A DNA stretch of 64,000 nucleotides from Gp13-AA77 sp035946735 (GTDB lineage: Bacteria; Acidobacteriota; Terriglobia; UBA7540). The notes beneath the pieces are model-generated. The model saw nothing but the letters and a program-made list of their open reading frames with translations. It made no database searches and was not told the DNA's origin. The position numbers and the translations under genes are program-made. Below are positions 25,689 through 34,448 of the stretch, piece after piece. Positions within the stretch are counted from its first letter, which is position 1, and every line of letters starts with the position of its first letter. Location: positions 1-64,000 of the forward strand of contig DASYYZ010000098.1 of assembly GCA_035946735.1 (NCBI GenBank). Direction: 5' to 3'.

Positions 25689-27491
25689 ATGGCCGATTCT
25701 AATAGCATTCGCAACTTCTCGATCGTGGCCCACATCGATCACGGCAAGTCGACGCTGGCCGATCGTCTGCTCGAGATCACCGGCGCGCTATCCAAGCGGG
25801 AAATGTCCGCCCAGGTTCTCGACTCGATGGATCTGGAGCGCGAGCGCGGCATTACCATCAAGGCGCACTCGGTGCGACTCCATTACCAGGCGCGGGACAG
25901 CCGCGAGTACCAGCTCAACCTGATCGACACACCGGGCCACGTCGATTTCTCCTACGAAGTCTCGCGCAGCCTTGCAGCCTGCGAGGGAGCGCTGCTGGTG
26001 GTGGACGCTTCGCAAGGGGTCGAAGCCCAAACTTTGGCGAACGCCCAACTCGCCATGAACAATCATCTCGCGATCATCCCCGTGATCAACAAGATCGATC
26101 TGCCCGGGGCCGACATCGAGATGACGAAGCAGCAGATCGAGAATGCTCTGGCTCTCGATCCGAATGATGCCCTGCTGATCAGCGCCAAGGCCGGGACGGG
26201 CGTGGACGAAGTGCTCGAAGCCATCGTCCGCCGTATTCCGCCGCCGAAAGGCTCGCCCGAGGCGCCGCTGCGCGCGCTCATTTTTGATTCCTGGTACGAC
26301 AGCTATCGGGGCGTGGTGGTGCTGGCGCGGGTGGTGGACGGCCGCTTGATTCCGGGGATGCGGGTGCGGCTCTGGTCGAACGGCCAGGTGTACACCGTGG
26401 AGGAGCTCGGTGTGCTCACGCCCAAGCCCGTGCGCGTCCAGTCGCTCGAGTCTGGTGAGGTTGGCTTCGTGAACGCCAATATCAAGCGCGTCTCCGATAC
26501 GCGCATCGGCGACACCATCACGGACGATCAGCAACCTGCGTCCGCGCCTCTGCCGGGATTCGAGGAGGTCAAGCCGATGGTCTTCGCCGGCCTCTACCCG
26601 GTGGAGGCCAGCGCCTATGAGGTGCTGCGCGATGCCTTGGAGAAGTTGCGCCTGAACGATTCTTCCTTCTTCTACGAACCCGAGAACTCGCTGGCGCTCG
26701 GCTTCGGTTTTCGCTGCGGATTTCTCGGGCTTCTGCACATGGAGATCATCCAGGAGCGCCTGGAGCGCGAGTACAATCTTGAGCTCATCACCACTGCCCC
26801 CGGGGTCCGCTATCAGATCACCACCAAGGCCGGCGAATCGCTGCACGTGGAGAATCCCTCCAAATTTCCCGAGCAAGGCGACATCGCCAAGATCGAGGAG
26901 CCGGTGATCACCGCGCTCATCATGACGCGCGACGAGTACCTGGGCGGTATCCTGGCGCTGGTGGAAGAGAAGCGCGGAGTGCAAAAGGGATTCGAGTTTG
27001 TCTCCACCAAGCGAGTTCTGCTCACTTATGAGCTGCCGCTCAATGAGATCGTGCTCGACTTCTATGACCGGCTCAAATCGGTCTCGCGCGGCTACGCATC
27101 GCTCGACTACCACCTCGCCGGGTATTGGGAATCCGACCTGGTGAAAGTCGACCTCCTGGTGGCCGGCGAGCCCGTGGATGCGCTGTCATTCGTCTGCCAC
27201 CGCGAGCTCGCTCTGCCTCGAGCCCGGGCTCTTTGCGAGAAGATGCGCAAGCTGATTCCGCGCCAGATGTTTGAAGTGGCGATTCAAGCAGCGATCGGCG
27301 CGAAGATTATCGCCCGCGAAAACGTGGCCGCGATTCGCAAGAACGTACTCGCGAAATGCTACGGCGGTGACATCTCGCGCAAGCGCAAGCTGCTCGAAAA
27401 GCAAAAGGAAGGAAAGAAGCGCATGAAGCGCGTGGGACGCGTGGATATTCCACAGGAGGCGTTCCTCGCGGTGCTGAAAGTGAGCGAATAG
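25689..27491 (+). CDS. lepA: Elongation factor 4 (LepA GTPase)
   Basis: 600 residues, exactly the usual length. GTPase motifs are AHIDHGKSTLADRLLE (G1), RGITIKAH (G2), DTPGHVDF (G3) and NKIDLPGAD (G4). EF-G-like domains follow, and the LepA-specific C-terminal domain is present (KIIARENVAAIRKNVLAKCYGGDISRKRKLLEKQ). The protein binds ribosomes, promotes back-translocation in vitro, and affects initiation or fidelity in vivo. The gene is monocistronic or leads into the fmdB-type gene 89 bp downstream, which has its own -10. Confidence 0.96.
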   Translation: MADSNSIRNFSIVAHIDHGKSTLADRLLEITGALSKREMSAQVLDSMDLERERGITIKAHSVRLHYQARDSREYQLNLIDTPGHVDFSYEVSRSLAACEGALLVVDASQGVEAQTLANAQLAMNNHLAIIPVINKIDLPGADIEMTKQQIENALALDPNDALLISAKAGTGVDEVLEAIVRRIPPPKGSPEAPLRALIFDSWYDSYRGVVVLARVVDGRLIPGMRVRLWSNGQVYTVEELGVLTPKPVRVQSLESGEVGFVNANIKRVSDTRIGDTITDDQQPASAPLPGFEEVKPMVFAGLYPVEASAYEVLRDALEKLRLNDSSFFYEPENSLALGFGFRCGFLGLLHMEIIQERLEREYNLELITTAPGVRYQITTKAGESLHVENPSKFPEQGDIAKIEEPVITALIMTRDEYLGGILALVEEKRGVQKGFEFVSTKRVLLTYELPLNEIVLDFYDRLKSVSRGYASLDYHLAGYWESDLVKVDLLVAGEPVDALSFVCHRELALPRARALCEKMRKLIPRQMFEVAIQAAIGAKIIARENVAAIRKNVLAKCYGGDISRKRKLLEKQKEGKKRMKRVGRVDIPQEAFLAVLKVSE

Positions 27492-27547
27492 ACCGGCGCG
27501 GATCGGTTCTGGCCAGGCCGGCCATCCGGCAGCGTGACGGCCTGCCT

Positions 27548-27553
27548 TATAAT
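27548..27553 (+). promoter_or_regulatory. Consensus -10 (TATAAT) before the FmdB-type gene
   Basis: A perfect TATAAT in CTTATAATGAAC lies 28 bp before the TTG start. No clear -35 hexamer is visible 16-18 bp upstream. It suggests separate transcription from lepA. Confidence 0.45.
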
Positions 27554-27580
27554 GAACGTAGTTGGTTTGCGGAGGTTGCT

Positions 27581-27937
27581 TTGCCGATTTACGAGTACCG
27601 TTGTAAAAAATGCGGAGACTTGATTGAGAAGATTCAGAAGTTCTCCGATCCCCCGCTCTCAAAGCACGAAGGCTGCGGGGGAAAGCTGGAGATCGTGCTC
27701 TCTTCGCCTGCGATTCAGTTCAAAGGCAGCGGTTTTTACATCACGGACTACGCCCGCAAGTCTTCAGGTTCAGGCGGCGAGAGCTCGGGATCATCGGACG
27801 GCGGGTCAAAGTCCAGCGAGAGCGCATCCAAGGGCGCCGACGGTGGCTCCAAGGGCAGCGATAGCGGTTCGAAGAGCACTACGTCGGAAAGCACAAAATC
27901 GCCGGCGCCGGCGAGTAAGAAAGAGTCCAGTGGATAG
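27581..27937 (+). CDS. FmdB-family zinc-ribbon protein with a Ser/Gly-rich tail
   Basis: 118 residues from TTG 27581, set by GGAGG at 27571-27575. The N-terminal ~55 residues are the FmdB/CxxC-CxxC zinc ribbon (PIYEYRCKKCG, then SKHEGCGGKLEIV), though the second knuckle has a single Cys (EGCGG) where many members have CxxC. After GSGFYITDY, typical of the family, comes a ~55-residue low-complexity tail rich in Ser, Gly and Lys. Function is undefined; early work linked the family to regulation of formamidase genes. Confidence 0.85.
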   Translation: MPIYEYRCKKCGDLIEKIQKFSDPPLSKHEGCGGKLEIVLSSPAIQFKGSGFYITDYARKSSGSGGESSGSSDGGSKSSESASKGADGGSKGSDSGSKSTTSESTKSPAPASKKESSG

Positions 27938-27950
27938 CAGCGAGACCGGA

Positions 27951-28943
27951 CTAGCCACTAACCATCGTATTTTGAGGTCGAGCAGAGTGCCACCTCCAGG
28001 CACTCTCCACGATTGCATCAAGCTCCGCATATTCAGGCTTCCAACCGAGCACACGCTCCGCTTTGGCAGCATCCGCCACGAGCGCAGGCGGATCGCCCGG
28101 GCGCCGCGGACCTTCCCGCACCGGGACCCGTCCTCCGCATAGCTTCCCCACCGCAGCGATCACCTCGCGCACCGACTGGCCGCGTCCGGTGCCAAGATTC
28201 AATGCGGAGCTCTCGCCTCCTGCAGCCAGGTACTCGAGGGCCAGAAGGTGGGCGCGCGCGAGATCGGCGACGTGGATGTAATCGCGGATGGCCGTGCCGT
28301 CGGGCGTCGGATAATCCGTGCCGTAAATCTCCACCTGGGGCCGTTGTCCGAGGGCGGCCTCGACGGCGGCCGGAATCATGTGGGTTTCGGGCGCGTGGTC
28401 CTCGCCAAGCTCGCCCTCGGGATCGGCGCCCGCGGCGTTAAAGTAGCGCAGCGCGACCCAGCGCAGGCCGAAAGCAGGGTCGTAGTCGCGAAGAATCCTC
28501 TCGATCATCAGCTTGGTCTCGCCGTAGGGATTCACCGGCAACTGCGGGTGGTCCTCGGCAATCGGAACCCGATTAGGCACTCCGTAGGTAGCGCAAGAAG
28601 AAGAGAAGACAATGCGCTTGACTCCCACTTCCAGCATGGCGTCCGCGAGGCGCAGCGAATTTACCACGTTGTTCCAGTAATATTTTCGCGGATTGCTCAC
28701 CGACTCTCCCACCAGCGCATCGGCGGCAAAGTGAATCACGGCCTCGATACCGAACTCGCGCAAGGTACGAAGCACGAAACCCTGGTCGGCGAGGTCGCCC
28801 TCTGCGAGCGGCCCCCATTTCACAGCCCAGCGGTGGCCGGCATTAAAGTTGTCGAGCACAACGGGCTCATGTCCGGACCGGGACAGGGCTTTAGCCGTGT
28901 GGCTTCCGATATAACCGGCGCCGCCGGTGACGAGTACGCGCAT
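27951..28943 (-). CDS. galE: UDP-glucose 4-epimerase
   Basis: 330 residues. The N-terminal NAD-binding motif is VLVTGGAGYIGSHTAKAL, and the short-chain dehydrogenase catalytic residues are in FSSSCATYG and NPYGETK. GTAIRDYIHVADLARAH and ALNLGTGRGQSV are GalE-specific blocks. It interconverts UDP-glucose and UDP-galactose for envelope polysaccharides. It is transcribed in the same direction as galU (167 bp apart), which makes its substrate, so the two form a nucleotide-sugar supply pair. Confidence 0.92.
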   Translation of the reverse strand: MRVLVTGGAGYIGSHTAKALSRSGHEPVVLDNFNAGHRWAVKWGPLAEGDLADQGFVLRTLREFGIEAVIHFAADALVGESVSNPRKYYWNNVVNSLRLADAMLEVGVKRIVFSSSCATYGVPNRVPIAEDHPQLPVNPYGETKLMIERILRDYDPAFGLRWVALRYFNAAGADPEGELGEDHAPETHMIPAAVEAALGQRPQVEIYGTDYPTPDGTAIRDYIHVADLARAHLLALEYLAAGGESSALNLGTGRGQSVREVIAAVGKLCGGRVPVREGPRRPGDPPALVADAAKAERVLGWKPEYAELDAIVESAWRWHSARPQNTMVSG

Positions 28944-29110
28944 GTTGAGGCTCCAGGATTGTCGGAGGTGCGGACCAAGGAGTCGGAAGGCTGTAGTCAG
29001 GAGTCAGAATAATGAACTGGGCAGATCCTTCGCTTCAGCAGCGTTTTGCAACAAACGGTTGGGCTTGAATGACACTTCTTGCTCCTGATTTCTGGCTCCT
29101 GACTTCTGCT

Positions 29111-29989
29111 TCAGAGCTTCAAGGTCTTCAGGTACTTTCGGAACGGCTTGCCAAGGTCCTTACGCTTCAGCGCCAGCTCCACTGTAGCTTCCAGAAAACC
29201 CAATTTGTCACCGGCGTCGTACCTTTTGCCGTCAAAAACATAGCCGTAAATCGGTTCCTTGGCAAGCAACCGGTGCAGCGCGTCCGTCAACTGGATCTCG
29301 CCTCCGGCCCCGCGGCCGGTCGAAGACAGTTCAGCAAAAATCCCCGGCGTCAGAATATAGCGGCCAATGATCGCCAGGTCGGAAGGCGCGTCAGCCGGAG
29401 CAGGCTTCTCCACCAGGTCCTCAATGCTGTAGAGACGGCCCTTCCACTGACTGTCGGGCACCGGCTTGCCCTTGATGATCCCGTAACTCGAGACGGCGCT
29501 TCGTTTCACTTTTTGGATCGCGACCACGCTGCGGCCATAGTGCTCAAAAACGTCGATCATCTGCTTTAGGCAGGGCACGTGGGCATCAATGATGTCGTCC
29601 GAGAGAAGCACGGCAAAAGGTTCCTCTCCCACCAGGTCGCGAGCCGTCAGGATGGCGTGCCCCAGACCGAGGGCTTCCTTCTGCCGCACATAGATCACCT
29701 GCAGGAGTCCCGAGATGGAACGCATCTGGGCGCGCAACTCGTCCTTGCCGCGACCGGCAAGCTGGTGCTCGAGTTCAAAGGAGACGTCGAAATGGTCCTC
29801 GATGACATCCTTGCCCCGCCCCGTGACAAAGATCACCATAGGCACGCCTGAAGCGGCCACTTCTTCGGCGGCGTACTGCACCAGGGGCTTATCAACGATG
29901 GGGAGCATCTCTTTGGGTTGCGCCTTGGTGGCGGGCAGGAAGCGAGTGCCGAGTCCGGCGACCGGCAGGACAGCTTTTCGTATTGTCAT
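29111..29989 (-). CDS. galU: UTP-glucose-1-phosphate uridylyltransferase
   Basis: 292 residues from the ATG at 29989; an in-frame ATG at 30028 would add 13 residues (MNRSENQPRGNER) that do not look like the family. The nucleotide-binding opening is KAVLPVAGLGTRFLPATKAQPKEMLPIVDKP (two blocks here: GLGTRFLPATKAQPKEM and IVDKPLVQYAAEE). FAVLLSDDII is the metal-binding region, and GEIQLTDALHRLL with RYDAGDKLGFL completes the family pattern. It makes UDP-glucose from glucose-1-phosphate and UTP. Together with galE downstream it feeds polysaccharide synthesis. Confidence 0.93.
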   Translation of the reverse strand: MTIRKAVLPVAGLGTRFLPATKAQPKEMLPIVDKPLVQYAAEEVAASGVPMVIFVTGRGKDVIEDHFDVSFELEHQLAGRGKDELRAQMRSISGLLQVIYVRQKEALGLGHAILTARDLVGEEPFAVLLSDDIIDAHVPCLKQMIDVFEHYGRSVVAIQKVKRSAVSSYGIIKGKPVPDSQWKGRLYSIEDLVEKPAPADAPSDLAIIGRYILTPGIFAELSSTGRGAGGEIQLTDALHRLLAKEPIYGYVFDGKRYDAGDKLGFLEATVELALKRKDLGKPFRKYLKTLKL

Positions 29990-30093
29990 TCGTTCATTTC
30001 CGCGCGGTTGATTCTCACTGCGATTCAAGCGCTGGTTGGTAATGGTTCAGTGTAGCCTCGGGGCACTTCATCGGGCAACGTCAGATTGGACAA

Positions 30094-30927
30094 TCAGGCA
30101 AGATACTTGATGACGATAACCTCGTTCTGGGCGTCATTGTAAATCATTTCATCGACCAAAGCGCGAGCCATGAGGATGCCAAAGCCTCCGGGACGCAGTC
30201 CTTTATTGGCGCGAATTTTCTGATGGTCCGCCGGCTGATCGGGCGGATTATTGAGGGCGGCGTGCTCCAGCGCGCCGAACTGAAAGCCGGACCCGGGGTC
30301 GGCGATGCGATAAAGAATGAAGCGTGAGGTGCGAATACAAGCCACGTGGACGCGCCGCGCCGGATCGAGCTTTCCTCCCCACTCCACCGCGTTCAGCATC
30401 AGCTCGTGAACAGCCTTGGTAAGCTGTTCCGCCTCCTCCGCCGGTAATCCCGCCTGGATGGCTTGCAGAAAGCTCTCACTGCGCTCGCTGGCTTCGATCG
30501 TACACGGTACCCATAGTTCCACCCACTCCGGCCGGAGGGAGACCACCTCGAACGGTGGACCGTCGCCTTCGAGAGCCAGAACTTCACGGACCAACTCCAG
30601 CAGCACGCGGCGGTTAACGGGTTTGTTCACATAGCGGCAAGCCTGCAAGCCGCTGTCGCGAAGCCTCTCGATGGGCACATCTTCGCCAATCATCATGATG
30701 GCCCGCGGCGGAGACTCGAGAGCTTGGAAGCGGTCCCAAAGTCGAAATCCGTTCGACTGGGGTAGCCCAACGTCGAATATCACAAGATCAAACCGCTCCC
30801 GGCTGATTCGATCAAGGGCCTCACTCGCGCTTCGGGCGCAGTCAGCCGAAAGGCCGGCGTCGGTTAAGGTTGCGCACACTCCACTGCGCAACTCCGGATC
30901 GTCTTCCACCACGAGGACCTTACTCAT
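30094..30927 (-). CDS. Response regulator with a C-terminal RsbW-like ATPase domain
   Basis: 277 residues. The receiver domain occupies 1-120: acidic pair Asp9/Asp10, phospho-acceptor Asp52 in VIFDVGLP, and conserved Lys near 102 (VNKPVN). After a linker, residues ~140-277 form a small GHKL ATPase of the anti-sigma-kinase type, with an N-box (HELMLNAVEWGG), DPGSGF as G1-like box and GGFGILMARALVD as lid/G2. This order joins a phosphorylation input to an RsbW-like switch, which suggests partner-switching control of a sigma factor. An ECF sigma gene lies divergently next door, but ECF factors are not the usual RsbW targets. Confidence 0.8.
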   Translation of the reverse strand: MSKVLVVEDDPELRSGVCATLTDAGLSADCARSASEALDRISRERFDLVIFDVGLPQSNGFRLWDRFQALESPPRAIMMIGEDVPIERLRDSGLQACRYVNKPVNRRVLLELVREVLALEGDGPPFEVVSLRPEWVELWVPCTIEASERSESFLQAIQAGLPAEEAEQLTKAVHELMLNAVEWGGKLDPARRVHVACIRTSRFILYRIADPGSGFQFGALEHAALNNPPDQPADHQKIRANKGLRPGGFGILMARALVDEMIYNDAQNEVIVIKYLA

Positions 30928-31158
30928 TCACTCGCCCGCACATTCCAAGGCCTAGCTTCAAAAAGCTCTCATATATACTGTAGCGTAAAGCGGCCGGGAG
31001 GAGTATGTCACAGATATTACACCGTCTTATGAAACCCGGCTCCCTGGCCACTGGGCCCGCTCAGCCCTGTCGAAGATCCTCGCGTCATCGATCCGGAGGT
31101 CACGTCGTTCTTGTGAAAAACCAACACCCGGCGCGGGAAGATGGCGCCGATTCTTCCG
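30928..31158. other. Regulatory intergenic region with a possible small ORF
   Basis: The stretch contains a TATACT at 30974-30979 and, at 31005, an ATG with a good ribosome-binding site (GGGAGGAGT). They could serve a 60-codon ORF (31005-31187, MSQILHRLMKPG...) of unknown kind. The product has no recognisable features and may not be real. Confidence 0.3.
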
Positions 31159-31186
31159 GGAACTTCTCGTATAGGCTCGGTGTCTA
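31159..31186 (+). promoter_or_regulatory. ECF/RpoE-type promoter upstream of the ECF sigma gene
   Basis: GGAACTT at 31159-31165, a 16-bp spacer and GTCTA at 31182-31186 match the RpoE (sigma-E) promoter GGAACTT-N15/16-GTCTAA almost exactly. It lies ~74 nt before the sigma gene's ATG at 31267, so the sigma factor probably activates its own operon. It also argues against the upstream start at 31141. Confidence 0.6.
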
Positions 31187-31266
31187 GTTGTGTGAAGTGG
31201 AATCCCGAAAAGGCGCTCCCGCTTAGCCTTGCGGCGTTCCGAGGCAGCTGTTATGTTGGTGGGGTA

Positions 31267-31890
31267 ATGGAAGCGGTAAGGGCAATCCAAAACGGACTCG
31301 CGAACGTCGGGCCGGCTTCGGAAGAGGCGGTACTTGTGGCGGAGCTGCAGGCAGGCTCCGATGAAGCTTACGATTATGTCCTCAGCCTCTACCGGAGTCC
31401 TGTTTATCGCCTGGCCGCGCATATCCTGGGCAACGAATATGACGCGGCGGACGTGCTGCAAAACGTTTTCGTGAAGGTGGTAAGGGGCATAGGCCAGTTT
31501 CACGGTCAAAGCAGCCTGAAGACGTGGATGTACCGCATTGCGGTAAGGGAGGCCTTAAATTACCGCAGAGGCTGGTTCCGCCGGCACGTCCACGAGCCCT
31601 TTTCGCTCGACGAGGACTCAGGCGAGCCCATAGCAGCGCTGGCTGAAAGGCCGGACTTCACCGACCCCTACGAAACTCTGCAGCAGGCTGAACGTCAACA
31701 ATTGGTGAAGACCGCGCTCGAGGGCCTGCCGGTTCTCTATCGGACGGTGCTCCTCCTGCGGGAGATTGAAGAATTGTCCTACGAAGAGATCGCACAGGTG
31801 CTGGGCATCGCTGACGGCACCGTGAAATCGCGCCTGATGCGTGGGCGGGAACTCCTGCGGCGGAGACTATCTTCCGTTCTTGGCTATTAG
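31267..31890 (+). CDS. ECF RNA polymerase sigma factor (RpoE-like)
   Basis: 207 residues from ATG 31267; the frame is open to 31141, but that start would lie ahead of the apparent promoter. Region 2 reads YRSPVYRLAAHILGNEYDAA, DVLQNVFVKVVRGIGQF, then LKTWMYRIAVREALNYRR. Region 4 reads LEGLPVLYRTVLLLREIEE with the helix-turn-helix LSYEEIAQVLGIADGTVKSR. It directs core polymerase to stress-type promoters and is normally held by the anti-sigma factor encoded 32 bp downstream. Operon order is sigma, anti-sigma, secreted TPR protein. Confidence 0.93.
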   Translation: MEAVRAIQNGLANVGPASEEAVLVAELQAGSDEAYDYVLSLYRSPVYRLAAHILGNEYDAADVLQNVFVKVVRGIGQFHGQSSLKTWMYRIAVREALNYRRGWFRRHVHEPFSLDEDSGEPIAALAERPDFTDPYETLQQAERQQLVKTALEGLPVLYRTVLLLREIEELSYEEIAQVLGIADGTVKSRLMRGRELLRRRLSSVLGY

Positions 31891-31921
31891 GGGTTGAACC
31901 TCTGGTTTTCTGTGTAAAGCG

Positions 31922-32629
31922 ATGTTTGAATCCTGCCTCGAGATCCGGCGTCAGTTCTCCGAGTACGTGGATGAGGTTTGCTCGGACGAGACCCGGCACT
32001 CTATTCGCTATCACTTGCGGCAATGCGGCGGATGCGAACGGGAATTGGAGCGCTATCAGCTCTTGTGCTCCGACCTGCACGCGCTACCCGCGGCTCGCCT
32101 GCCGGCTTCGGCTGAGGTGCGGCTGAATGTGGCTCTTTCGCGTGCGCGTCACTCGAGTGTGCTTTCCAATCTGGGTGTGCGCATTGAAAATGCGCTCCGG
32201 CCGCTGCTGCTGCCAGCTTCCGGCGCAGTCCTGGCAGGCTTCCTCTGCCTGGGGCTCACGCTGAGCTGGCTGGTTCCGCCTGCCGCCCGGCCAGACAGTT
32301 CGCTAGCCACTGGGGCTGCGGTAGAGGCATTGGAGCCGGTCGACTTCGACACGGGAGCGGACGGCTTGTTTCTGGTGACCCACGTGAACGCCGACGGTCG
32401 TGTTGTGGACTACAGTGTGATCGGCGGAGCAGGGTCTCCCAAGTTAAAATCGCAGCTCGATCGGGTGATGTACTTCAGCATCTTCCGGCCGGCAACCCGG
32501 CTGGGCAGACCTACCGACGGACAGCTCGTCTTGTCCTTGCGCCGGATTACGGTTCACGCGCTATCGCGCGAAGAGAGCAACAAACCTGCCGCGCCACCTT
32601 CAGAGTCCTCGGAAAGGTCCCGCGTTTGA
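31922..32629 (+). CDS. ZAS-type (zf-HC2) anti-sigma factor with a periplasmic TonB-like domain
   Basis: 235 residues. The zinc anti-sigma motif His31-x3-Cys35-x2-Cys38 (HLRQCGGC) defines the cytoplasmic sigma-binding domain. A transmembrane helix lies near 97-120 (SGAVLAGFLCLGLTLSWLVPP). The periplasmic part ends in a ~70-residue domain (VTHVNADGRVVDYSVIGG, LKSQLDRVMYFSIFRPATR) resembling the TonB C-terminal fold, which could sense envelope state. The start overlaps no other gene; its stop overlaps the next start in TTGA. The sigma gene just upstream is its obvious partner. Confidence 0.85.
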   Translation: MFESCLEIRRQFSEYVDEVCSDETRHSIRYHLRQCGGCERELERYQLLCSDLHALPAARLPASAEVRLNVALSRARHSSVLSNLGVRIENALRPLLLPASGAVLAGFLCLGLTLSWLVPPAARPDSSLATGAAVEALEPVDFDTGADGLFLVTHVNADGRVVDYSVIGGAGSPKLKSQLDRVMYFSIFRPATRLGRPTDGQLVLSLRRITVHALSREESNKPAAPPSESSERSRV

Positions 32630-34266
32630 CGCCTGCGGCGCCGAATCAATTGTGGGATGGTAGGCCGCTGGTCCACTCAAACTCCCGCCACAAGGCAACC
32701 GTTCTTTCCTTTTGTTGCCGGCTCCTGGCAGTAAGGATCAAAGGTTCTCGCCACGCTTTTGCCCGCGCGCGCGCGGCCCTTCGTTCTCTGTGCATACTCG
32801 CGTTTGCCGGATTCATGATTCTGTTATCAGAACCATTGCACGGACAAAGCAGCGCGAACGTCAGCGTGGTGGCAAACGAGCAGCTCTTCGCCGTTCTGGC
32901 GGCGATGAACGCCGCGGGCTACGACACGGGGCTCGGGTTGGAGCCGCCCTCCAGCCCCCGGCTGGAGGCGCGCGCCTGGTGTGCGCGTCGCAATCCGCCA
33001 GTCCTGCCGCTCTTGAAGCGCTACTATGAGGGGCACGCTTACGCGGACCCGTCCGCCGATCTCGGTCAGTTTATTTCCCTGGCCCTGATGCTCGGACCGC
33101 CCCCTGATTTCAAGCCCACCGTCGCCGACACCGATCTGCCGCCGGATGCTCAGGCCATCAAGGATCTGGTGCCACTGGTGCAACGTTTCTACCGGGAGGC
33201 CGACCTGCAGGAGCTGTGGACCCGTCTGCAGCCGGCTTATGAGATCGCCATCGAGAGTCTGAGCGATCCCATGAGGCGCACCATCGTGGCCACGGACGCG
33301 TACCTGGGCTTCGCGGGCGGGGCCTACCTGGGACGAAACTACACCATCAACTTGTCCCTGCTCGGTGCGCCGGGACAGGTCCAGGCGCGGGTCTATGGCG
33401 CCAACTATTATGTAGTCCTTACGCGCTCTACGGAATCGCGGATTGCGGACTTGCGTCATCAGTATCTTCACTTCCTGCTCGATCCCCTGGCGGTGAAGTA
33501 CGCGTTCGACATCCATCAAAAACAGCCCTTGGCCGCGCTCGCCCGACCGGCGCCGGCCCTCGGCACCGACTTCAAAGAGGATTTCCCGCTGCTTCTCACC
33601 GAATGCCTCATCCGTGCCGTCGAGCTGCGACTGGACAAGTCAGCGCGCGCCCAGGAGCAAATTGCGGAGTTTACGCGGCAAGGGCTGATCCTGGTTCCCT
33701 ACTTTTACGAGGCGCTGGCCAATTTCACCAAGCAAGCCGTGTCCATGAATGTTTTCTATCAGCCGATGATCGCCGCCATTTTGATCGCAAAGGAGCGCCA
33801 GAGGCTCGCCAAGGTTCAGTTCTCAGCGGCGGTGCCGGCTCGCGAGCCGGTCAGCCACCCGGCCCCGCCGCCTAGCCCGGAACAGCCCATGCTCGATCAA
33901 GGGGACAACCTCATTTACGCCGGCAAGTACCCTGAGGCCAAAGCCGTGTTTGAAAGCGTGCTTGCTACCAATGTCAAGAGCGAGCGGGCGCTCTTTGGGC
34001 TGGCGGTGGTGGCGAGCAACACGCGCAAGCCTGACACCGCCGAGGACTACTTTAAGAAAACCCTCGAGGCAGGGCGCAGTCTGCGCATCGTATCCTGGTC
34101 GCACATCTACTTGGGGAGGCTGTATGACGTCGAAGGCCACCGCAAGGAAGCGATCGACCAATATCGTGCAGGAGCGGTGACGGCCGGAGCTTTCCCTGAT
34201 GCCGTGCGCGCTGCTCAGAACGGATTGGCGCAACCTTTCGGGATCAAGCCGCAGGACGAACGTTAG
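32626..34266 (+). CDS. Secreted TPR-containing protein in the ECF sigma operon
   Basis: 546 residues from TTG 32626, overlapping the anti-sigma stop as TTGA; internal starts nearer the signal peptide are possible. A hydrophobic export signal lies near 47-67 (LCILAFAGFMILLSEPLHGQ). The middle 300 residues are an acidobacterial domain of unknown function with several conserved aromatic blocks (YLGRNYTINLSLLG, HQYLHFLLDPLA). The C-terminal ~140 residues hold TPR-like repeats (GDNLIYAGKYPEAKAVFES, ALFGLAVVASNTRKPDTAEDYF, HIYLGRLYDVEGHRKEAID). It probably acts in the periplasm or envelope as part of the response controlled by the sigma factor. Confidence 0.75.
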   Translation: MTPAAPNQLWDGRPLVHSNSRHKATVLSFCCRLLAVRIKGSRHAFARARAALRSLCILAFAGFMILLSEPLHGQSSANVSVVANEQLFAVLAAMNAAGYDTGLGLEPPSSPRLEARAWCARRNPPVLPLLKRYYEGHAYADPSADLGQFISLALMLGPPPDFKPTVADTDLPPDAQAIKDLVPLVQRFYREADLQELWTRLQPAYEIAIESLSDPMRRTIVATDAYLGFAGGAYLGRNYTINLSLLGAPGQVQARVYGANYYVVLTRSTESRIADLRHQYLHFLLDPLAVKYAFDIHQKQPLAALARPAPALGTDFKEDFPLLLTECLIRAVELRLDKSARAQEQIAEFTRQGLILVPYFYEALANFTKQAVSMNVFYQPMIAAILIAKERQRLAKVQFSAAVPAREPVSHPAPPPSPEQPMLDQGDNLIYAGKYPEAKAVFESVLATNVKSERALFGLAVVASNTRKPDTAEDYFKKTLEAGRSLRIVSWSHIYLGRLYDVEGHRKEAIDQYRAGAVTAGAFPDAVRAAQNGLAQPFGIKPQDER

Positions 34267-34374
34267 CGGTACGGTGTATGGTTTCCAACGACGGATGCTG
34301 ATTCAAGCTTGAACCCAGGGCAATCGGGAGCGAGAATTGCCGTCACGGGCTCACAATCGGGAAAATCCGAAGAA

Positions 34375-34403
34375 TTGACAGCCTACAGGGATTTCGATAG
34401 GCT
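34375..34403 (+). promoter_or_regulatory. Sigma70-type promoter before the Gln-rich TPR gene
   Basis: A perfect TTGACA at 34375-34380, a 17-bp spacer and TAGGCT at 34398-34403 (three of six). The inferred start of transcription is ~34410, about 40 nt before ATG 34449. Confidence 0.4.
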
Positions 34404-34448
34404 CAAAACGGATTGAGATTGCGTGTTTGGGGTGAGGACGGAGGCCTT

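Noticed and set aside
25788..27113. 441-codon ORF on the minus strand
   Set aside because: Lies wholly inside lepA, which is complete and canonical; the product has the His/Asp/Leu-rich look of an antisense frame in GC-rich DNA.
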